DNA from: Lacticaseibacillus saniviri JCM 17471 = DSM 24301
GTDB taxonomy: Bacteria > Bacillota > Bacilli > Lactobacillales > Lactobacillaceae
Reading direction: 5' to 3'
DNA length: 56,196 nt
Assembly: GCF_001311785.1 (NCBI RefSeq)
Contig: NZ_BBBX01000020.1
Coordinates: forward strand, 1-56,196
Part shown: piece by piece, positions 47,294 to 55,808 of the stretch
Position numbering within the stretch: the stretch's first letter is position 1
Layout: each line of letters starts with the position of its first letter
Translations under genes and position numbers: made by a program
Notes under the pieces: generated by a model
The model's input: only the letters and a program-made list of their open reading frames with translations
The model's database searches: none
Told to the model about the DNA's origin: nothing

Positions 47294-48715
47294 CCGCTAC
47301 ACCGGCTTTCTGCTGATCAGTTTGAGCTTGAGAAAGTGCTTTCTTGACGACCTCAGCTGTGGCGTCTTGCATTTCGCGTTGTTCTTGCTTGATTTGTTCC
47401 ATTTCTGCGTCTGGATCCTCAATAAATGGCAACTGCTTAAACAGTGTCTTGTTGCTGATCTTGCCGTACAAGTAATTGACTGCTTGACCATCCTCAAGAA
47501 GGTTTGTTGGAACATCTTGGGTAAACTTAAACTGCAGCTCACGCCAGGCGTCTGTTGGTACATCAGCATAAGACACCGCAAACACACACTGAAACACCTT
47601 CCGCAAAGCCGAGCGGAACTTCAGTGACTTGTCTCGGGCCATGTTTTGCATAGCTTGATACTTTAGGCGAAGCGAAACACCGCTGGGATTGCCACTGAAG
47701 GATTCGTCATTAAGATTCGTGACGTTGGAAATCTCATAAATCCCATTGGATAGCCGATTGATGAGGTTTTCTTGACTAGTGTCAGCGTCAGGCCGATCCA
47801 AATACCGAGCATCTGAATCACCCGCGCTTTGTCCTTTGATATTCAACAGGCGGTTATCCTTCATATCAGCAATTTTGTCGGAATCAATCGACGCATTCTT
47901 AATAAGCAGCATTGCATCCGCAAATAATCGATATCGTTAGCCTTTTGACTGACGGCCTTGTCGAGTTGGTCAATTAGCGTCGTGATGTCTTCAAATAACC
48001 CCATACGCTCCGTGTTCTCGGCCACCTCGATAATTGGGACCATCTTATATGGATTAGCAATCACTCGGTCCTGGTCAAAGTAATTCGCGCTGGATGAGCG
48101 CATCACCAAATCACGCCGATAGTTGCTATCGTACAAAGTCACTTCAAGCTCTTTCTGATAATTGCGATGATAAATGACTCCATAACGCACGTCATGGGCT
48201 TCCGTGTCATCGTAAATCAAAAATGCATTGAGTGGACTCATTGGCGCTATTTTGGCTTTGCCATCCTTTGACTGATAAACCAAGAAATAGGCATGACCAT
48301 ACATCGATGATTCCTTGGAAATCTCTGCTGAGACGTCTTCAAAGTCGTTCACGTTGATCCATTCGGCGATGAAATCATCAACCGTCTGGTTAGCGTGATC
48401 AATCTTCACGGGATTACCGATAAAATAGCCATTAAACGTGGTCACAGCCTTCCGTGGAAAATTGAATATAACTCGATTGTCCGGCTTGTATTTAGGCTTG
48501 CCAGGCTCCTTGAAGATGTCGTGCTTCCCGCGATAATAGTCGCGTTCCTTGGCATACTTAGGCCGAAGATGACTACTGTGATAGTCAATCAGATTCAACA
48601 AATCAGCAGCAGTAATCTCAACATCCGCTGGATATGTGAATTCATCATTATAAGTAATTCCAGCGCGGTCCAGAAAGTCTGGGTCAAGTCCCGGAATGTC
48701 AACTTCTAATGCCAT
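47259..48715 (-). CDS. Phage portal protein (SPP1 gp6-like), frame-broken
   Basis: About 485 residues; ring at the packaging vertex. Marks: YYRGKHDI, NRVIFNFPRKAVTTFNGYFIGNPVKI, SSMYGHAYFLVYQ and SNVTNLNDESFSGNPSGVSLRLKYQAM. One break near 47905 (one base) joins the two halves. ATG 48715 follows GAAAGGAG, 15 bases after terL. Confidence 0.88.
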
Positions 48716-48729
48716 CTAATTTCTCCTTT

Positions 48730-49986
48730 CTAATCAATTTTGAACGTTTCGACGACCGCTGATGGGTGATGCTGCGTATAAATTGCATATCTAATTGCAT
48801 CCATCACGTCATCATTTTGTTTAACTGGTTCGCCGGTCTTTTTCATCCCAGATGTACTGATAAATCTCGTCGAAGAAGTAACCATTGTGATCACGGTTCT
48901 CAAGGTCAACTAGGCCATCACGAGAAACAAAAAGCGACCAGTCTTCATCAGCTTGGCCACTTCTTCAATTCCGGATAGTTTTGATTTGTCCGCATAGAAT
49001 ACATTGATGCCTTCTTCGTCAAACCGCGCCACATGTTCCGGCCGCGCTGAATCGGCATACATTGGGATTCGACGGCCGTACTTACGTTGCACCTGTTTAG
49101 CCTGATCAACCCAATAGTCAATTTCTTTATGCTGCGCCGTTCGTTCTTCGAGCAAAATAGTATTACCAGTGCCATCGTCCGCCAGCACAACAATCGTGCC
49201 TTTGTGCTCGTATCCCCAGTCAACGCCACAATAGACAGTGGTATCAGCTGGCAAGTCGATGTGGTCCTCAACCATGCTGCGCTCATCAAAGTCAGCGTAC
49301 ACGACGCCTTCGCCATTCACCCATAAACCTTCAATCGAGCGGTCGTAGAGCATGCCAGATGGAGTTGCCGCCTTTTGCGATTGAATGTACTCAGCGGGCA
49401 AAAATTGGGCATTATCATCAAGTCGAAAGTGATTCGCCATGATGCGTGCTTCTGGATCATGATTATCGATGTAATTCTTCTTTAGGAAGTGGTTTGGATT
49501 GTCAGGGTTGGTATCACAGATGATTCGGGCTCCTGGCGCAGAGCACCGGTCATTGATTTCAACGAATACTTCTTTGTTAGCCAGGCTGGCTTCGTTGATG
49601 TAGGCACCCCAGGCTGTCATCCCACGAATAGCACCAAGACCGGCAATGGACCCTGTAAACGTCTGAACAACCTTAACGCCGAAAAGCGTAAAAGAATTGT
49701 GTTTATCGAACTTGAAGTTGAATCCATACTTGTTACTTAGTTCTTGCAGTATGTTGTTTTGAATCGACTTAGACGAATAACCACCCAGAATGTACATCGG
49801 AGTTTTGACCCCAAATTCGGTAGCATTTTTGCGCACTCGCCGCAGCTCCATCAAAAAGAGATCGTTATCGATGACAGTCTTGCCAGACCGCTTAGCACCG
49901 TGATTAATCATCATACGCCAGTCGGTTGTGACCGCCTCTTTGAGGACCTTAATTTGCTTTTGTGTATAAATTGCTTCAAGCCCCAT
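48730..49986 (-). CDS. terL: Phage terminase large subunit, frame-broken
   Basis: DNA-packaging ATPase and nuclease, about 420 residues. Walker A-like GAKRSGKTVIDNDLF near residue 30, then YINEASLANKEVF (Walker B region), nuclease motif VYCGVDWGYEHKGT, and MYADSARPEHV. Breaks near 48935 (T run) and 48843 (A run) are corrected by one base each; the restored end has DVMDAIRYAIY, the last conserved nuclease block. Its start overlaps terS by 11 bases. Confidence 0.92.
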
Positions 49987-50746
49987 CCTCGGTCACCTCC
50001 TTCTTTGCTGTATCTGAAATCTTGTCGAGTACATCAGCCAGCTTGTCTTCGTAGCCTTCACCGTCATCCGTTGCTTCCTTGGCATGTACTTCAGCAATTG
50101 CAGCCTCTGCTTTTGTCTTATCAACGGTTGCCTTCATGCCTTCTAACTTAAGGCGGCGCTCGTCATGAGCATCCGTCATCGCTTCAAACTGTTTGATGAG
50201 TGAACCAAGCGTTGTCATGGCCCTTGATTGTGCCGCCAAGAAAGTGGCTTGCTTGTCCCATGCATACTGGATATCAAAAGCCGTCGCCATGGTCCCAGTA
50301 CTAGAAACATCACTGCTTACATCTTCATGATCAGTAACGTGCATGATTTTCTGCGACCGGATAATTGCAGCGTATTGGATCATGATATTGTTCCAGATGA
50401 TATCGCTAGGTGATGATTCGCCAATGGCATCAATCAAATCCCTTGTGTCTTCCGGCAGCCAATTTGCAAACAGGCCATGCGAAACAGCATTCTTATTGCC
50501 AGATGGAGCACCTCCACCAGAATTACCTGTGGCGTTCTGATTCGCCCGCAACGTTCCGTAACGCTCCCTTTCAATCGGAGCGCTCCTTTTCGCGTTACTA
50601 TCCCAGCCGTCCTCCGACTTCCACTTTCGAATCGTACTGGGAGATGTGCCAAGTTCATCAGCAATATCCTTTAGTTTTCGTTCCCCACCGGATTCTTGCC
50701 ACAACCGAAAAGCTTCATCCCGTTTCGGATTTTTAGGTCTTGCCAA
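49976..50746 (-). CDS. terS: Phage terminase small subunit
   Basis: Intact, 256 residues. The N-terminus is a helix-turn-helix DNA-binding domain (IADELGTSPSTIRKWKSEDGW) of the phBC6A51/YqaS type. Then GAPSGNKNAVSHGLF and a helical oligomerisation part. TTG start at 50746 after a G-rich site. It recognises the packaging site. Confidence 0.85.
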   Translation of the reverse strand: MARPKNPKRDEAFRLWQESGGERKLKDIADELGTSPSTIRKWKSEDGWDSNAKRSAPIERERYGTLRANQNATGNSGGGAPSGNKNAVSHGLFANWLPEDTRDLIDAIGESSPSDIIWNNIMIQYAAIIRSQKIMHVTDHEDVSSDVSSTGTMATAFDIQYAWDKQATFLAAQSRAMTTLGSLIKQFEAMTDAHDERRLKLEGMKATVDKTKAEAAIAEVHAKEATDDGEGYEDKLADVLDKISDTAKKEVTEDGA

Positions 50747-50794
50747 TCATTTCACCACCCCCTCAACCGTGTTTGTTTTGTAAATAACGCATAA

Positions 50795-50814
50795 AAAAAG
50801 ACGCCTAAGCGTCA
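50795..50814 (-). terminator. Terminator of the cargo gene at 50812
   Basis: On the minus strand GACGC-TTAG-GCGTC then seven T, overlapping the stop codon. Confidence 0.7.
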
Positions 50815-51851
50815 GTCGTTTGTAATCTGTACTTTGTAATCCTTGTAGAAGGATATAAGGATATCCATTTGGTTTACGAGCCGAATAAACATCGCAAAAG
50901 TGACTCTATCTGGTGGAAATCGGCCATGCATGTATGAGTGCCTTGTGAAAACGTTGATGCCATTCAATTGAGAGAAATCCTCGGATTCATACAGTGGGCG
51001 TAATAAGCGTAAAGCAGAGTTAGCAGCTTCAGTAAATATCCACTCTTCAATTTTGTTGTTGTTTAAAATATGCCTAATGCTAGTGTAACCGAACGTCCAT
51101 TTGACTTGCACTGTGCCGTTATCAAAAATAATGCCAGCCCTTTCCATCAACATAAAGAGGTTAGATACGCATAGTTTATACTTGGTCCAATCTTGTTCCA
51201 GAAGTTCAGCCATTTGCTTACATAAATCCTTATATTCACTTTCCACGTAGCCGTCTGCCCACTGATACAACGTGGTCACAAGGACTTCGCAGTTGCGTCT
51301 GGTATATTGCTTATACATATACTGATCGAATTCGATTTTGCTGCGTCGTTTAGCCTCAAACAAAACCGATTTCGCAGTCAGCGGTAGCGGTAACGCCCAT
51401 CCATACTCCTCCAGTTGACGAACATCAAATGATTTAGGATTAAATTGAACACGATTTGCAATTGTCTCAATATTCTGACGCACGGCTGTTAAAACCGCTG
51501 TTAAAGCGGAATCAGGGATGCTTTTAAAAATTGGCAATTGACTATATATCGATTGCGAAAATGTTTGTGCAATTTTTGCGTATTGCTCAGATTGTCTACG
51601 GCTGTATTCAACTACCGCATCTACTGGTATAGCAGAAGACAAAGCGCTAGCCGCAATCGAATTAGCAAAGGGAATATTCATTGAATTAAGGACTTTTGCC
51701 TGAACTGCATATTGCTCCAGTAGATGTTGAACCGGTCTTTTAATCTGAGCAAATGGACTCATCCTTGTATTTAACTGATTAACAAGTTTTTGTAGTCTGC
51801 GCTCTGCCTTTCACTTAGCCAATCTCCAGTAGGCACAACGAACTTCTTCAT
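50812..51851 (-). CDS. Phage cargo protein with RxxxxH motif, possible HEPN-like, frame-broken
   Basis: About 345 residues. ATG 51851 with GGAGGCG upstream gives MKKFVVPTGDWLSERQS, which joins the main frame (RLQKLVNQLNTRMSPFAQIK...) after one base near 51805. All-helical; a C-terminal FTRHSYMHGRFPPDR block contains R-x4-H followed by Gly, a pattern seen in HEPN ribonucleases and abortive-infection proteins. Family not certain. It sits between terS and the tRNA-like block and has its own terminator, so it is probably accessory cargo. Confidence 0.55.
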
Positions 51852-51911
51852 ATGAATCGCCTCCACACTAAATACTACTTGATATTGTGGTTGGCGTACA
51901 TAAAGAATTTA

Positions 51912-52181
51912 TCAGTCAATCCTTCCATACTGGCTGATTGCTTCTTTATCAAAGTCCACGAATACCTCAAGCAATCGAGCGCCTTTGAACACACGGGCCA
52001 ACGGGTCACCTTCACGGGCCTTGCATTTGCGCGTCGGCATCACCCGAAATAGAGCGTTTGAAGTGTCTCGCCGTATGTTGTTATTGGGATCAAGATAAAC
52101 TGTTGCATGATACCCGTTTTTCTTGTTTCTCAAGAATGCTTCCTTCTTATCAATCTCATTTAGGTGCTTTTCTTCAGTCAT
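51912..52181 (-). CDS. Small phage protein (89 aa)
   Basis: Intact from ATG 52181 (TTGGAG upstream). Charged N-terminus, then YHATVYLDPNNNIRRDTSNALFRV. Family not recognised. Confidence 0.5.
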   Translation of the reverse strand: MTEEKHLNEIDKKEAFLRNKKNGYHATVYLDPNNNIRRDTSNALFRVMPTRKCKAREGDPLARVFKGARLLEVFVDFDKEAISQYGRID

Positions 52182-52210
52182 ATTTAAATTCTCCAATTTT
52201 AATTCAAGAC

Positions 52211-52237
52211 AAAAAAAGACGCCCCATGTCGGCGTCT
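52211..52237 (-). terminator. Terminator of the gene at 52250
   Basis: On the minus strand GACGCC-GACATG-GGCGTC then seven T. The base sequence GACGCC/GGCGTC resembles the terminator at 50795. Confidence 0.8.
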
Positions 52238-52249
52238 CTTACCCAAAAA

Positions 52250-52779
52250 CTAATTTCTGATATCAAATTCACTCTGGCTTAATTTACCGAGAGTGACGTT
52301 CTTATTGTTCTTAATAGTTCCTGGTAAACGAAAATTAAGTACTGTTTCGGAATTTACAATTTCAACCTCAAAAGCAATTGAAAAGTCAACCTCGCTCGAC
52401 TTGTACATAGCCATTTCAGACAAATCTATGTTAACGTCTTTCACATCTATTAACTCAGTATCTGGAATATTCCGATACTCTGTTTTTGCAATTTGGCTTC
52501 AAGTTCAGCTAAATCCATTAGAGAATATGGATTGTTTGTTGCTTCAAAGCGCCCCTTAATTCTAATTACTTGCCTTTTTCCAAAAGCCATACCGTATAAA
52601 GAAAACTGAAGCTTTCCGGAACTATGACTTTCTTTAGAATTAGTTGAATCAATCCAAAATAGAATTTTTTTCTTTGGCTCGTGGAATGCCGCCATCAAGG
52701 ATATAATGACTGCAAGTGTAGTAGCTGTTCCACTAACCCAATCTGCAACTGACCCCCACTCGACTACTCCAAAATTCAT
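52250..52779 (-). CDS. Phage-encoded membrane protein (about 176 aa), frame-broken
   Basis: ATG 52779 follows GAGGTGA. Residues about 12-32 form one membrane helix (GTATTLAVIISLMAAF), then a beta-rich domain. The two halves join when one A is added near 52485 (LQK-TEYRNIPDTELIDV). It has its own terminator; probably lysogeny cargo. Function unknown. Confidence 0.6.
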
Positions 52780-52883
52780 ATAAATCACCTCAACAAAATA
52801 GTACCCGATTATCAAATCAGATACTACCTTGAGGCAAAGCTATTCAGTTTTTAAGTCATTCACGGTGAGGTACCGTAAACGCA

Positions 52884-52970
52884 TGATTCCGGTGGGTCTC
52901 GAGCCCACATTACCGCTCATAATACAATCGTTACTATAAGGCGTTGTTTTTCCATTAAACTACGAAATCA
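52884..52970 (-). ncRNA. tRNA-like element 4
   Basis: 8-bp acceptor TGATTTCG/CGGAATCA, D-arm GTTT/AAAC, T arm GTGGG-CTCGAGA-CCCAC. The middle holds ATAGTA/TATTAT with a 7-nt loop ACGATTG, an abnormal anticodon arm (loop position 33 is C). Not a normal tRNA. Confidence 0.5.
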
Positions 52971-52974
52971 AAAT

Positions 52975-53025
52975 GGCCGTGGCAGGATTCTAACCAGCGT
53001 GCTTAATATGGGATTTTACACGGCC
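52975..53025 (-). ncRNA. tRNA-like element 3
   Basis: 7-bp acceptor GGCCGTG/CACGGCC and T arm GCTGG-TTAGAAT-CCTGC. Only 20 bases lie between the 5' acceptor strand and the T arm, too few for D and anticodon arms. It lies 4 bases from element 4. Confidence 0.5.
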
Positions 53026-53028
53026 AAT

Positions 53029-53082
53029 GCAACCAGCAGGAATCGAACCCACAGCTGTTAAGCTAGACCACTTAGTGATTGC
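53029..53082 (-). ncRNA. tRNA-like element 2
   Basis: 7-bp acceptor GCAATCA/TGGTTGC, D-arm-like TAAG-TGGTCTAG-CTTA, T arm GTGGG-TTCGATT-CCTGC with a canonical T loop. There is no anticodon arm. It is 3 bases from element 3. Confidence 0.55.
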
Positions 53083-53253
53083 GCCAATTCTAAAGGAGGT
53101 TTACTCATGAATCATCCTGGCATACCCATCTCTGGGTAATACCAGCCAGCAGTTTGACCCGACTGACCGGTGGCATGGATACCGCGCCATGCTCGCAAAC
53201 GCCCAGTTTTACCGTACTGTCAGACGAATCGCTACCGATTAATCATCGGCAAA

Positions 53254-53295
53254 ACGGTGAGCGGGAATCAAACCCACTTGTGAGCCATCCACCGC
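53254..53295 (-). ncRNA. tRNA-like element 1
   Basis: Acceptor GCGGTGG/TCACCGT (7 bp with G-U pairs) and T arm GTGGG-TTTGATT-CCCGC joined by only 11 bases: an acceptor/T-arm minihelix without D or anticodon arms. Confidence 0.45.
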
Positions 53296-53371
53296 CATTT
53301 CCTTGGAGGAGAAAATGAAAATCTTCAAGTACCCGGCTGCTTAAACTTGGTACTCTATCATAATAAGACTG

Positions 53372-53426
53372 TTTCACTCCGGATACAGTTCGGAATTAGT
53401 CCTGATTTAGTCCGGAAACACTCCGG
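53372..53426. repeat. Five tandem 11-bp repeats (iteron-like)
   Basis: TTTCACTCCGG, ATACAGTTCGG, AATTAGTCCTG, ATTTAGTCCGG and AAACACTCCGG follow each other without gaps, so the C(C/T)GG core recurs once per helical turn. They end exactly at the stop side of the arpU-like gene and precede the tRNA-like block and the late genes. Confidence 0.8.
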
Positions 53427-53885
53427 TCACGAATTCCGCTGGTTAAACACTAGCAGTTCGTTTGGGAATGGTGGCCATACCTCAGCGAATGCGCATAACG
53501 CCTGCTTCTTCGCATAATAGTATGCAGAGTGGCTATAGCCAAGGCGATCCATAATGACCTCATCAGTGCCGAGTTGTTTCATGTAGTAATAGTCCAGTAT
53601 CTTTGCCCAATTCTCGTCCTGCGCGACGTCAGGCATAATCTCGCGTACAATAACCTCACACTTCTTCACGAATTGTTGATCATCGACGTGCCTTGTGATT
53701 TGCTCTTCCGCTTTATTCCCATAGCTGTCCGACCGTGGCATCCCAGTAATTTGTGGTGACTGCAGACTTAGACTCCATCGCGAAGCCATTGCGCGCCGAC
53801 GTGGGTAATCGCTGAGCACCGCTGCCGCATTATCCGCTGTCTTATCAATGTTGATCCTGCTAAATCGTTGTGTAGCTCGCCCCAT
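53427..53885 (-). CDS. ArpU-family late transcription regulator
   Basis: Intact, 152 residues from ATG 53885 (AGGGGTG upstream). The C-terminal DEVIMDRLGYSHSAYYYAKKQAL is the sigma-like helix-turn-helix of ArpU/RinA-type phage regulators that switch on packaging and structural genes. It is the last early gene; the 11-bp repeats follow directly and are its most likely target. Confidence 0.8.
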   Translation of the reverse strand: MGRATQRFSRINIDKTADNAAAVLSDYPRRRAMASRWSLSLQSPQITGMPRSDSYGNKAEEQITRHVDDQQFVKKCEVIVREIMPDVAQDENWAKILDYYYMKQLGTDEVIMDRLGYSHSAYYYAKKQALCAFAEVWPPFPNELLVFNQRNS

Positions 53886-53900
53886 TCGTTGCACCCCTTA

Positions 53901-53968
53901 TGCTATAATGTTGTTTGTGTGAACACTATTCAAAAGTGGTAGCGTGTCTTTCGGGGCGCGCTTTTTTG
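53901..53968 (+). ncRNA. Candidate small RNA, plus strand
   Basis: An extended -10, TGCTATAATG (53901-53910), is followed 30-55 bases later by AGCGTG...CGCGCT and TTTTTT (53941-53967). This makes a promoter-terminator unit of about 55 nt with no reading frame. It runs opposite to all surrounding genes and its promoter overlaps the start of the arpU-like gene. Confidence 0.45.
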
Positions 53969-53969
53969 T

Positions 53970-54183
53970 TTAAAACGGAATTGCTCCGTAACTCCCAACA
54001 CGATTCATTTCCTCAATGCTGAGACTGTTGAATGCAGCCTTAACTTTGGCTGGAATCAATTCAATTCCTTCCCCGCGCGCTCCTGCAAAAAGAGTGAAAT
54101 ACACATCAAAAAATGTTTCTCCCTGCGTCATACTCTTTAGCGATGAAGTTCAACACGATTTTCTGTTCATCTGTCCATTCCAA
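53970..54183 (-). CDS. Small phage protein (about 71 aa), frame-broken
   Basis: TTG 54183, inside the end of rusA, reads LEWTDEQKIVLNFIAKEYDAG, then after one base near 54110-54120 (T/A run) GETFFDVYFTLFAGARGEGIELI and a GSYGAIPF end. Function unknown. Confidence 0.5.
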
Positions 54184-54592
54184 TTTCCTTAACCTCCACT
54201 TCCACTCTCGGGTTGTCTGAGTAACGTTTGATGACGATTAGATCGGTGATTTGATTGTCGTCGACATATACAATACCCGTTAAAGCATCAGATACCGCTT
54301 TGTAGACATTGTCTAAATCTGGTTTAACTGTCGGTAGTACTTTGCCATTGGCTTTATCGGCCTTGAGCAGCTTACTGCCGGCTTTTTGTATTGGCCGGTA
54401 TATCATCAGTCGAAAGTCGATTGGGCCTTCCAGCGGGGCGTCGTCGTATGCCTGTTGAGCGCATTGAGCCACAAACGCCTTATAGTTTCGTGACTTGGTC
54501 GGATCAACACCTCTGACGCCGTTTTTGGTGCGATAAACGCGAGGTCTGGCCTGTGCTACAGGCTCCCCCGGCACAATAATCTTGATGGTCAC
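54167..54592 (-). CDS. rusA: RusA-family Holliday junction resolvase
   Basis: Intact, 141 residues; cuts four-way DNA junctions during phage recombination or replication. Marks: VPGEPVAQARPRVYRT at the start and KPDLDNVYKAVSDALTGIVYVDDNQI with the catalytic Asp residues. GTG 54592 is used. Confidence 0.93.
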   Translation of the reverse strand: MTIKIIVPGEPVAQARPRVYRTKNGVRGVDPTKSRNYKAFVAQCAQQAYDDAPLEGPIDFRLMIYRPIQKAGSKLLKADKANGKVLPTVKPDLDNVYKAVSDALTGIVYVDDNQITDLIVIKRYSDNPRVEVEVKEIGMDR

Positions 54593-54595
54593 TCA

Positions 54596-54784
54596 CTAGT
54601 CCTCCCAATCGATTAAATCTGGTCGATGCTGATTGAGCCAATCGACGACCATGTCCCGTTCTGTCCAGGTATGTAACTCTCCAGCATGCAGCTGGTCGTA
54701 CGTCTGTCGGCTATATCGCAATTTGCGCCGCTGGGCAGTCATTTCCTTGGCTCTCGCTTGCATCTTAAAATCCCAATCAGTCAT
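54596..54784 (-). CDS. Small phage protein (62 aa)
   Basis: Intact from ATG 54784; charged, helical (MTDWDFKMQARAKEM). Common near RusA in Lactobacillus phages, function unknown. It overlaps the gene upstream by 8 bases. Confidence 0.55.
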   Translation of the reverse strand: MTDWDFKMQARAKEMTAQRRKLRYSRQTYDQLHAGELHTWTERDMVVDWLNQHRPDLIDWED

Positions 54785-55007
54785 AGCTAACAAACTTACC
54801 CCCAACCAAATCTCGAATGCAGTAAGCCGATATACTAGCTGACGCCGTCACAATCACCATTGCAATCACGGCGTAATCCCATTCGTGCCCAATAACATAC
54901 CCGATGAATAGCTTGACGCAGGTTAGCGCCGTTACGGCTCCAAAAACAGCCGCCAGTAAATCCATAATAATCAGCGTGATCAGTAGTGCACCCATAAACT
55001 TCCTCAT
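54777..55007 (-). CDS. Small phage membrane protein (76 aa)
   Basis: Intact from ATG 55007 (GAGAGGAAA upstream). Two membrane helices (about 4-30 and 42-66). Function unknown. Confidence 0.55.
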   Translation of the reverse strand: MRKFMGALLITLIIMDLLAAVFGAVTALTCVKLFIGYVIGHEWDYAVIAMVIVTASASISAYCIRDLVGGKFVSYD

Positions 55008-55044
55008 TAATTTTCCTCTCGGACTGACTTGCAAAACTTAATCG

Positions 55045-55279
55045 TCAGTCTTTCTTTTTGTCTTTAGTCTTAAAGTTAAGCCAGTCTTTTGATTTCTTGG
55101 CTCGCTCCTCAAATTCACGTTCTATTTGAGCCTGTTTTCGTTGAATTTCTCTGTCCGCTTTGTCGAAGGTGCCTGACAGGTAAATAAAATAATCAGGTTC
55201 AACGTCACCACAGCTACGATGACCCCAATAATCCAAATGGCCGGAGCCTCCCAAATGTATTCGATCAACCCTTTCATCA
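55045..55279 (-). CDS. Small phage membrane/coiled-coil protein, frame-broken
   Basis: ATG 55279 after AGGAGGT reads MMKGLIEYIWEAPAIWIIGV with one membrane helix. Adding one T near 55183 joins it to YLSGTFDKADREIQRKQAQIERE, a coiled coil, giving about 78 residues. Function unknown. Confidence 0.6.
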
Positions 55280-55391
55280 TACAAACCTCCTAAAAAGCAA
55301 ACATATATCTCGATGCTTTTCTGCTTGATTCTTCACTTTCTATGCGACTCCGATACACCTAGTGGACGAATTCACAGTTGCAATTTCTGAA

Positions 55392-55420
55392 CATTCGTTA
55401 AATGCTATATAATTCTTGTA
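55392..55420 (+). promoter_or_regulatory. Promoter of the rightward gene at 55445
   Basis: TTCTGA, a 17-bp spacer and TATAAT form a sigma-A-like promoter, about 30 bases upstream of the start codon. The surrounding phage genes run the other way. Confidence 0.5.
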
Positions 55421-55444
55421 ATACATAAAATAAAGGGGATATAC

Positions 55445-55759
55445 ATGAAAATGCAGCATAAAAACAATATCAATCGTACTAAGGTATCCGTCACACAGAG
55501 TGGAGTGCAAGATTTTACAAAAGCCACCTTATTCCTGCCACTTACGATTGCAACTTTTGCACAAATGACAGGCATGACTTTGAGTATGCTCAAAGTACTT
55601 GTTTGGGGGCTCCTAATTTACCAGACAATACAATTGTTAATACTAGGCTGTTTAAGCTTTCTATCTTTGAGCCAGTTTTTCCTGACCGAAGTATTTCTTT
55701 TTTCGTTATCTGTAACTAGTTGCTTGATACTCGTCTTTGTAATCATGAGTTTTTTATAA
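55445..55759 (+). CDS. Phage moron-like membrane protein (104 aa)
   Basis: Intact; AAAGGGG precedes ATG 55445. A basic, polar first 30 residues, then three hydrophobic segments (about 28-50, 52-70 and 76-103). It is the only rightward protein gene in the early region and has its own promoter. This points to a lysogeny-expressed moron, perhaps superinfection exclusion; the function is inferred only from place and shape. Confidence 0.6.
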   Translation: MKMQHKNNINRTKVSVTQSGVQDFTKATLFLPLTIATFAQMTGMTLSMLKVLVWGLLIYQTIQLLILGCLSFLSLSQFFLTEVFLFSLSVTSCLILVFVIMSFL

Positions 55760-55808
55760 TATTCCTTGCATTTAAGTACTTCTGTCACTTCAATTTTTGG
55801 CTTATTTC

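Noticed and set aside
53372..53426. Possible CRISPR array
   Set aside because: Repeats are 11 bp, tandem, diverged and without spacers. No cas genes are present.
53427..53885. cos site within the arpU region
   Set aside because: I could not identify a cohesive-end or nicking-site pattern by eye. The 11-bp repeats remain a candidate recognition array only.
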